A DNA stretch of 64,000 bases from Bacteroidales bacterium (GTDB lineage: Bacteria > Bacteroidota > Bacteroidia > Bacteroidales > UBA932): positions 20,999 to 84,998 of the forward strand of contig JAGCUK010000013.1 of assembly GCA_017962925.1 (NCBI GenBank), in the 5' to 3' direction. Position numbers and translations under genes: made by a program. Shown piece by piece: positions 58,619-64,000 of this stretch. Each line of letters starts with the position of its first letter. Position 1 is the stretch's first letter. The notes under the pieces were generated by a model, which was not told the DNA's origin, searched no databases, and worked only from the letters and a program-made list of their open reading frames with translations.

Positions 58619-59209
58619 TTATTCGTTTTCGTCATAGATGACGTCCTCTTCTTCGAGGGCGTCATCTTCGTTTTCGCCCTCGTCGTCGAGGTCCTCATCA
58701 TCTTCGTCGTCGAGGTCTTCATCGTCGGAAAGACCCAGCATTCCCAGAATGCCGGAGGGCTTTTCTCCGGGCAGACGGCGACGGTTGTCGGGAAGATCCT
58801 CGAAGGCTACGTATCCGTGCTCGAACTCAATAGGCAGAGGACCCTTGGATTCCACACAGACGGGCAGGGAGACATCCTTTCCGGGCTCTTCGCCTTCGAA
58901 AGTGACAATGACATATTTCTTGGACACAACGTCGTAGAAATAGGTGAAGCGCACTATGCCGGCCTTGACGGTTTCGGAAAGGGAGACTTCATCCACCGCC
59001 TTGTTGCCCGGAAGAGGCATCAGCGCGAAGCGCCCTGCCACGTTCCCGGCTTCGTCGAAGGCCTTGAAGAGAATCTGCTGGTCCTGAGGGAACTCAAGAT
59101 CGGCGCGAAGTTGCTTGTGAAGGGTGTACAGGCTGTTCGTGGCATTTACCAGATAGACTCTGAAGAAGCCTTTGATTCCTTCCAAGGTAACACGATAGCG
59201 GTAAGTCAT
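58619..59209 (-). CDS. pRiA4b ORF-3-like protein with highly acidic tail
   Basis: A 196-residue protein. The ATG at 59209 gives MTYRYRVTLEGIKGFFRVYL, the start of the plasmid pRiA4b ORF-3 domain (about 1-130; includes FTYFYDVVSKKYVIVTFEGE). The last about 35 residues are almost all Asp/Glu (repeating DEDLDDEDDEDL-type units, encoded at 58619-58725 with many GAG/GAC codons). The molecular function of this family is unknown. The tail might bind basic proteins or RNA-associated factors, but that is speculation. It is a single gene convergent with the FKBP gene (9-bp gap) and divergent from the YigZ gene. Confidence 0.7.
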   Translation of the reverse strand: MTYRYRVTLEGIKGFFRVYLVNATNSLYTLHKQLRADLEFPQDQQILFKAFDEAGNVAGRFALMPLPGNKAVDEVSLSETVKAGIVRFTYFYDVVSKKYVIVTFEGEEPGKDVSLPVCVESKGPLPIEFEHGYVAFEDLPDNRRRLPGEKPSGILGMLGLSDDEDLDDEDDEDLDDEGENEDDALEEEDVIYDENE

Positions 59210-59235
59210 CTTCCAACAATTTTCTAAATACAATG

Positions 59236-59243
59236 CGAATATA
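59236..59243 (-). promoter_or_regulatory. Probable -7 element TATATTCG for the acidic-tailed gene
   Basis: One mismatch from TAnnTTTG, 26 bp from the ATG at 59209. The TTCG variant also occurs before the epimerase and alpha-galactosidase genes. Confidence 0.4.
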
Positions 59244-59255
59244 CAAGAAATTTGC

Positions 59256-59263
59256 TAAATTTG
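59256..59263 (+). promoter_or_regulatory. -7 promoter element TAAATTTG for the YigZ-serC-serA operon
   Basis: Exact TAnnTTTG match ending 3 bp before the ATG at 59267, predicting a leaderless transcript. Confidence 0.58.
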
Positions 59264-59266
59264 GTT

Positions 59267-59923
59267 ATGCTTTCGCCGGATAAATACACAAGCATAGCGG
59301 CGCCGTCCGAAGGGCTCTTCAAGGACAGCGGCAGCCGTTTCATCGCTTATGCATATCCGATTGCGTCCGAAGCGGAGGTGAAACCCATAGTGGACCGCCT
59401 CCGGGCAGAGCATCACGGCGCCAGGCATCACTGCTTCTCCTACCGCATCGCAAAGGTAGAAGACACCCTCGAAGGGCCAAGGCTCACGAAGGATGGAATC
59501 TGGCGCGCCAACGACGACGGCGAGCCCTCCGGAACCGCCGGCCGCCCCATTCTCGGGCAGATAGACTCCAAGGGCCTGCAGAATGTGCTGGTGGTGGTAG
59601 TGCGCTACTTCGGCGGCATCCTCCTCGGCGTGCCCGGGCTTATCCGCGCATATAAATCCGCCACGGCCGATGCCCTGGAGAAGGCGCAGATCGTCGAGCG
59701 CATCGCCACCCGCCGCTGGCAGATCACCTTCGGCTACGATCTTATGCCTGCCGTAATGGCCGAGCTAAAGGCCGAGGGGCTGGAGGTGGTAAAGCGGGAT
59801 TTCGCAGAGGAATGCCGCATGGAGCTCGAGATTCCTCTCTCCAAAGAGAGAGCTTTTTTGGAACATACAGAAAAAATAGGTATCTTTAAAGATAAAATCA
59901 TTTTAACCGATTCAATGCCATGA
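59267..59923 (+). CDS. YigZ/IMPACT family protein
   Basis: A 218-residue protein of the conserved YigZ family. The ATG at 59267 is chosen since the longer frame overlaps the promoter. The UPF0029/IMPACT N-terminal domain contains [43 protein letters not shown] and [20 protein letters not shown], the last being the family signature. A C-terminal DUF1949-type ferredoxin-like domain follows (about 140-205). Its biochemical role in bacteria is not settled; eukaryotic IMPACT regulates Gcn2. Its stop overlaps serC's start (ATGA), which ties it to serine synthesis. Confidence 0.92.
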   Translation: MLSPDKYTSIAAPSEGLFKDSGSRFIAYAYPIASEAEVKPIVDRLRAEHHGARHHCFSYRIAKVEDTLEGPRLTKDGIWRANDDGEPSGTAGRPILGQIDSKGLQNVLVVVVRYFGGILLGVPGLIRAYKSATADALEKAQIVERIATRRWQITFGYDLMPAVMAELKAEGLEVVKRDFAEECRMELEIPLSKERAFLEHTEKIGIFKDKIILTDSMP

Positions 59924-60993
59924 GCAAAATCCACGTATTTAATGCAGGCCCCTGCCTTCTTCCGCAGGTGGCGATCGATCACGCCCGTGAAGCCCTCCTC
60001 GATTTCAAGGGCACTGGTGTGTCGCTGATATCCATTTCTCACAGAACCAAAGAATGGGAAGAAACTATGAATGAAACCCGCGCTCTCTGGCGCGAAATCC
60101 TAAACATCCCTGAGGACTATGAGACCGTCTTCCTCGGCGGCGGCGCAAGCCTGCAGTTCCTCTATGTGGCCATGAACTACCTTGAGAAGAAGGCTGCATA
60201 TCTGGATACCGGCGTGTGGGCGCACAAGGCCCTCAAGGAGGCTCAGGGATTGGGAGAGGCATACGCAATCGCATGCAGCAAGGATAAGAACTACACTTAT
60301 ATCCCCAAGGGATTCGAGATTCCCACCGACCTCGACTATCTGCACATCACCACCAATAACACCATCTACGGCACCGAGATCAAGTACGACATGGACTGCC
60401 CGGTTCCCCTCATCGCGGATATGTCTTCCGACATCCTTTCCCGCAGGGTGGACGTGAGCAAGTATGAGATGATCTACGGCGGCGCCCAGAAGAACGCGGG
60501 CCCTGCCGGCGTGGCCTTCGCCATCATCCGCAAAGACAGCCTCGGAAAGGTCAGCCGCTACATCCCCACGATGCTCGACTACCGCACCCATCTAGACAAA
60601 GAATCCATGTTCAACACTCCTCCCGTGTTCTCCATCTACGTGATGAACGAGACCCTCAAGTGGCTCAAGAGCATCGGAGGAATCGACGCCATCCACGAGA
60701 TCGACGAGAAGAAGGCCGCCACCCTCTATGCCGAAATCGACCGCAACCCTCTGTTCGTGGGCACCGCAGAGAAGGAAGACCGCTCCATCATGAACGTCTG
60801 CTTCGTAATGGCTCCCGGCTACGAGGATCTGCAGGATGAATTCTTCGCCTTCGCAAAGAGCAAGGGCATGATAGGCATCAAGGGCCACCGTTCAGTCGGC
60901 GGATTCCGCGCATCTCTCTACAACGCCTGCACCCAGGAGGACGTGGAGGCGCTGGTGGCAACAATGAAGGAATTTGAAGCCCTGAAGAAATGA
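59920..60993 (+). CDS. serC: Phosphoserine aminotransferase
   Basis: A 357-residue PLP enzyme that makes 3-phosphoserine from 3-phosphohydroxypyruvate and glutamate, the second step of serine synthesis. The N-terminus [15 protein letters not shown], substrate segment [30 protein letters not shown] and the PLP lysine K191 in [14 protein letters not shown] are all present; [21 protein letters not shown] closes the protein. Length is typical. Start overlaps the YigZ stop and its own stop overlaps the serA start (ATGA), so the three are translated as a coupled set. Confidence 0.97.
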   Translation: MSKIHVFNAGPCLLPQVAIDHAREALLDFKGTGVSLISISHRTKEWEETMNETRALWREILNIPEDYETVFLGGGASLQFLYVAMNYLEKKAAYLDTGVWAHKALKEAQGLGEAYAIACSKDKNYTYIPKGFEIPTDLDYLHITTNNTIYGTEIKYDMDCPVPLIADMSSDILSRRVDVSKYEMIYGGAQKNAGPAGVAFAIIRKDSLGKVSRYIPTMLDYRTHLDKESMFNTPPVFSIYVMNETLKWLKSIGGIDAIHEIDEKKAATLYAEIDRNPLFVGTAEKEDRSIMNVCFVMAPGYEDLQDEFFAFAKSKGMIGIKGHRSVGGFRASLYNACTQEDVEALVATMKEFEALKK

Positions 60994-61910
60994 AAGTCCT
61001 GATTGCAACCCAGAAACCCTTTGCCGCTGCAGCAGTGGCAGGGATCAAGGATATCCTCGTAAAGGGAGGCCACGAGGTGGTGCTCCTCGAGAAATATGCC
61101 GAGCAGGCGGATTTCGTGAAGGCGGTGGCAGATGTCAACGCCATCATCATCCGTTCCGATAAAGTTACCGCCGAGGTGCTGGATGCAGCCCCTCAGCTCA
61201 AGATAGTCGTTCGCGCAGGCGCAGGGTTCGATAATGTGGACCTTGCCGCCGCCACTGCCCATGGCGTGGTGGTGATGAATACCCCCGGCCAGAACTCCAA
61301 CGCAGTGGCCGAACTTGCCATCGCAATGATGATTTTCATGGCCCGCAATCAGTTCACCCCCGCGACCGGCAGCGAAGTGCAGGGCAAGACCCTCGGCATC
61401 CAGGCATTCGGCAACGTGGGCCGTCTGGTGGGCGCTAAGGCCAAGGCCCTCGGCATGAAGGTCAAGGCCCTCGACCCCTTCCTCTCCGACGAGCAGATCG
61501 CAGCTGGCGGGGCAGAGCCCGTGCATACTTTGGACGAACTCTATTCCGGGAGCGATTATCTCTCCCTGCATATACCGGCCCTGCCCACCACCATCGGCAG
61601 CATCAACTACGAGCTCATCACCAAGATGCCTAAGGGGGCGACTTTGGTGAACACCGCCCGCAAGGAGGTCATCGACGAAGCCGGTCTGGAGAAGGCTCTC
61701 GAGGAGCGCCCGGACCTCAAATACGTTACGGACGTGATGCCGGACAACTACGCCACCCTTCAAGAGAAGTTCGGCCTGCGCGTGTTCGCCACACCCAAGA
61801 AGATGGGTGCGCAGACCGCGGAAGCCAACGTCAACGCTGGTCTCGCCGCCGCGAATCAGATTGTGGATTATTTTGCGACGGGAAATACCAGGTTCCAGGT
61901 AAATAAGTAA
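60990..61910 (+). CDS. serA: D-3-phosphoglycerate dehydrogenase, short form with active-site Lys
   Basis: A 306-residue NAD-dependent dehydrogenase, first step of serine synthesis, without the C-terminal ACT or intervening domains (the short type). The nucleotide fold has [20 protein letters not shown] near 136. The substrate-side segments are [12 protein letters not shown] and [10 protein letters not shown]. Where most family members have the catalytic His in P-H-x-G-(A/G), this one has [16 protein letters not shown] near residue 270, that is, Lys in place of His. The Lys form is known from Bacteroides and Entamoeba enzymes. Serine feedback through an ACT domain is therefore unlikely. Confidence 0.95.
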   Translation: MKVLIATQKPFAAAAVAGIKDILVKGGHEVVLLEKYAEQADFVKAVADVNAIIIRSDKVTAEVLDAAPQLKIVVRAGAGFDNVDLAAATAHGVVVMNTPGQNSNAVAELAIAMMIFMARNQFTPATGSEVQGKTLGIQAFGNVGRLVGAKAKALGMKVKALDPFLSDEQIAAGGAEPVHTLDELYSGSDYLSLHIPALPTTIGSINYELITKMPKGATLVNTARKEVIDEAGLEKALEERPDLKYVTDVMPDNYATLQEKFGLRVFATPKKMGAQTAEANVNAGLAAANQIVDYFATGNTRFQVNK

Positions 61911-61912
61911 TT

Positions 61913-63154
61913 ATGGTAACAGTAAAACCTTTTGAGGCGATCAGGCCTCCTAAAAACATAGTGACGGAAGTAGCGGCACCTCCGTACGACGTGCTGAACT
62001 CCGAAGAAGCAAAGGCGATGGCGGGGGAGAAATCCCTTCTGCACATCACCAAGCCGGAAATCGACTTCGACCCCATCGCAGGCGAGCACGAGCAGCGCAC
62101 CTACGACAAGGCTGTCGAGAACTTCAAACTCTGGAAAGAGCGCGGATGGCTGGTGAGGGACCCCAAGCCCTGCTACTATGTGTATGCCCAGACAATGGGC
62201 GAACGCACCCAGTATGGCATTGTGCTTTGCGCCCATGCCGCCGATTACAAGAACGGCCTCATCAAGAAGCACGAACTCACCCGCAAAGATAAAGAAGACG
62301 ACCGCATGGTGCATGTGCGCATCCAGAACGCCAACATCGAGCCCGTTTTCTTCGCGTATAAGGATAATGCCGAGATCAATGCTATTGTAGAAAAGACCGT
62401 CGCAGGGCCGTCGGAATACAAATTCACCGACGAGAATCTCTTCGGCCATGAGTTCTGGGTAATCGACGACGATGCCACCGTGGCGCGCATCACCGAACTT
62501 TTCACCACTCAGGTGCCAGCATTCTACGTCGCCGATGGTCATCACCGCACTGCTGCGGCAGCTCGCGTATGCGAAGAGAAGATGGCCAACAACCCCCATC
62601 ATACCGGCAAAGAGGAATACAACTACTTTATGGCGGTATGCTTCCCGGAGAGCCACCTGAAGATTATCGACTACAACCGAGTAGTGAAGGATCTGAACGG
62701 CCTCAGCGAGGAGCAATTCCTGAATGCCCTCAAAGAAGACTTCGAAGTCTTCAAGAGGGGGAATGCCATCTATGCGCCCAAGGAGCTTCATGAATTCTCG
62801 ATGTATCTAGGCGGATATTGGTATAGCCTGAATGCAAAGCCCGGCCGCTTCAACGATGCTGATCCCATCGGCGTGTTGGACGTGACCATTCTCTCCAACC
62901 TCGTGCTGGACAAGATTCTCGGCATCAAGGATCTCCGTACCGACAAGCGCATCGACTTTGTGGGTGGAATCCGTGGCCTCGGCGAACTCCAGATGAGGGT
63001 GGATAAGGGAGAAATGAAAGTGGCCTTCGCGCTCTATCCCGTGTCGATGAAGCAACTCACCGACATCGCGGACACCGGCAACATCATGCCGCCCAAGACC
63101 ACCTGGTTCGAGCCCAAACTCCGCTCCGGCCTCGCAATTCATTCGCTGGATTAA
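61913..63154 (+). CDS. DUF1015 family protein
   Basis: A 413-residue cytoplasmic protein of unknown activity. DUF1015 hallmarks are VKPFEAIRPPKNIVTEVAAP followed by PYDVLNSEEA at the start, YYVYAQTMGERTQYGIVL, FYVADGHHRTAAAARVCEE (the most conserved block, with two His) and the C-terminal PPKTTWFEPKLRSGLAIH. It begins 2 bp after serA. In many Bacteroidota the same three genes (serC, serA, DUF1015) are adjacent, so a role in serine or one-carbon metabolism is suggested by association only; the HHRT block might bind a phosphorylated ligand. Confidence 0.93.
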   Translation: MVTVKPFEAIRPPKNIVTEVAAPPYDVLNSEEAKAMAGEKSLLHITKPEIDFDPIAGEHEQRTYDKAVENFKLWKERGWLVRDPKPCYYVYAQTMGERTQYGIVLCAHAADYKNGLIKKHELTRKDKEDDRMVHVRIQNANIEPVFFAYKDNAEINAIVEKTVAGPSEYKFTDENLFGHEFWVIDDDATVARITELFTTQVPAFYVADGHHRTAAAARVCEEKMANNPHHTGKEEYNYFMAVCFPESHLKIIDYNRVVKDLNGLSEEQFLNALKEDFEVFKRGNAIYAPKELHEFSMYLGGYWYSLNAKPGRFNDADPIGVLDVTILSNLVLDKILGIKDLRTDKRIDFVGGIRGLGELQMRVDKGEMKVAFALYPVSMKQLTDIADTGNIMPPKTTWFEPKLRSGLAIHSLD

Positions 63155-63163
63155 ATTATTAAT

Positions 63164-64000
63164 ATGAAAGACTACTCCGCCGAAATACACAGCACGCTGA
63201 AGGAATTCTTCGGATACGACAACTTCAAGGGCGATCAGGAGAGTGTGATCAACCATCTCCTGAACGGGGGCGATGCCTTTGTGCTGATGCCTACCGGCGG
63301 AGGAAAGTCTTTGTGCTACCAGTTGCCTGCACTTGTGGCGGACGGGACGGCAATCGTGATCTCGCCACTGATTGCCTTGATGAAGAACCAGGTGGACGTG
63401 CTCCGGGGTTTTGTGAGCAGCAACGAGAGCATCGCCCACTTCCTGAATTCCTCACTTTCGCGGCAGGAGATAGATGATGTGCGCGCAGACCTTCTGGCCG
63501 GGCGCACTAAAATACTTTACGTGGCGCCGGAATCCCTTACGAAGGATGAAAACATCGCCCTGCTGAAAGAGATCCACATCTCCTTCTATGCCGTAGACGA
63601 GGCTCACTGTATTTCGGAATGGGGGCATGACTTCCGCCCGGAATATCGCCGCATCCGCAGCCTGGTGGAGGAGATCGGCCGCGCGCCTATCATCGCCCTC
63701 ACCGCAACCGCCACGCCCAAGGTTCAGAGCGACATCCTCAAGAACCTCGGCATCCACGATGCGGTGATCTTCAAATCTTCGTTCAACCGCCCGAACCTCT
63801 ATTACGAGATCCGGAACAAGGTGGAACCTGAGAAGGATATCGTGCGTTTCATCCGCCAAAACCCCGGCAAATCCGGCATCATCTACTGCCTGAGCCGCAA
63901 GAAGGTGGAAGAGATGGCGGCATTCCTGAGCATCAATGGCATCCGCGCCCTGCATTACCACGCTGGGCTGGACGCCAAGGTTCGCGCCGAGAATCAGGAC
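63164..64000 (+). CDS. recQ: ATP-dependent DNA helicase RecQ (N-terminal part; runs off the window)
   Basis: An open frame of 279 codons from the ATG at 63164 to the window edge without a stop. It shows the RecQ helicase order: motif 0 FFGYDNFKGDQESVINHLLN, motif I LMPTGGGKSLCYQLPAL, Ia ISPLIALMKNQV, Ib LYVAPESL, II YAVDEAHCISEWGHDFRPEY (DEAH with the RecQ aromatic-rich loop), III LTATATPKV, and the start of domain 2 with IIYCLSRKKVEEMAAFL and LHYHAGLD. The zinc, winged-helix and HRDC parts would lie beyond 64000. It is 9 bp downstream of the DUF1015 gene. Role: 3'-5' unwinding in recombination and repair. Confidence 0.96.
   Translation, partial: MKDYSAEIHSTLKEFFGYDNFKGDQESVINHLLNGGDAFVLMPTGGGKSLCYQLPALVADGTAIVISPLIALMKNQVDVLRGFVSSNESIAHFLNSSLSRQEIDDVRADLLAGRTKILYVAPESLTKDENIALLKEIHISFYAVDEAHCISEWGHDFRPEYRRIRSLVEEIGRAPIIALTATATPKVQSDILKNLGIHDAVIFKSSFNRPNLYYEIRNKVEPEKDIVRFIRQNPGKSGIIYCLSRKKVEEMAAFLSINGIRALHYHAGLDAKVRAENQD

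Noticed and set aside
60990-61910. serA as an inactivated gene because of the missing catalytic His
   Set aside because: The Lys-containing short enzyme is an established type and the gene is intact and coupled to serC.
1-64000. tRNA, rRNA, riboswitch, CRISPR array, insertion sequence or prophage
   Set aside because: Gaps are all under about 90 bp and none contains a tRNA-like fold or repeat array. The only tRNA-like arm is inside the uvrA palindrome and lacks the other arms of a functional tRNA.

Overview
The window is a very compact, protein-coding stretch of a Bacteroidales-type genome (phylum Bacteroidota). The reasons are two SusC/SusD outer-membrane pairs, lipoproteins carrying Bacteroidota fimbrillin, FISUMP and BACON-like domains, promoter elements of the form TAnnTTTG in place of sigma70 boxes, no obvious Shine-Dalgarno sequences, and the Bacteroidales arrangement serC-serA-DUF1015. 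The base composition is moderately GC-rich. A gut or rumen Bacteroidales is likely, but the genus cannot be read from the sequence. I see no tRNA, rRNA, insertion sequence, prophage, CRISPR array or clear intrinsic terminator. No gap between genes exceeds about 90 bp, so there is no gene-free stretch to describe.

Layout. (1) 1-10864, plus strand: the end of an outer-membrane barrel gene, then SusC, SusD, a fimbrillin/FISUMP/heparinase II-III fusion lipoprotein, a sodium:solute symporter and rhamnose mutarotase. This is a polysaccharide utilisation locus (PUL), probably for a rhamnose-containing polyuronide. (2) 10883-17240, minus: tricorn-like protease, tandem-domain esterase and alanine/glycine:cation symporter. 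recO diverges from this operon. (3) 17966-30653, minus: a seven-gene PUL made of metallophosphoesterase, SusC, SusD, surface lipoprotein, a second metallophosphoesterase, a DMT transporter and an SGNH hydrolase. It has no glycoside hydrolase, and its substrate is unknown. (4) 30716-44332: sugar catabolism. xylB, xylA and a sialidase-fold lipoprotein run on the plus strand. A XylE-like porter and a cellobiose/mannobiose 2-epimerase run on the minus strand. A CE7 esterase, GH26 mannanase, GH130 phosphorylase and GPH symporter run on the plus strand, and a GH36 alpha-galactosidase on the minus strand. Together these genes describe the mannobiose-epimerase / mannosylglucose-phosphorylase route for (galacto)mannan. 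(5) 44400-51637: uvrA, a uridine-kinase-like nucleoside kinase, a DUF6259-like lipoprotein and an MFS transporter. (6) 51630-58609: an MBL-fold hydrolase (minus), then tandem deoxynucleoside kinases, a long-chain acyl-CoA ligase, an FHS-type sugar transporter, a ROK glucokinase and an FKBP lipoprotein. (7) 58619-64000: an acidic-tailed pRiA4b ORF-3-like protein (minus), then a YigZ-family protein, serC, serA, a DUF1015 protein and the start of recQ.

The most unusual features are: an approximately 126-bp nearly perfect palindromic element with cloverleaf-like internal hairpins, inserted in frame in the linker between the two ATPase halves of uvrA; the metallophosphoesterase-SusCD locus; several TAnnTTTG promoters placed 3-8 bp from the start codon, implying leaderless mRNAs; and a lipoprotein gene whose signal peptide is encoded inside the 3' end of xylA in another frame. 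No transcription factor or sigma/anti-sigma pair is encoded anywhere in the window, so the sugar loci must be controlled from elsewhere.
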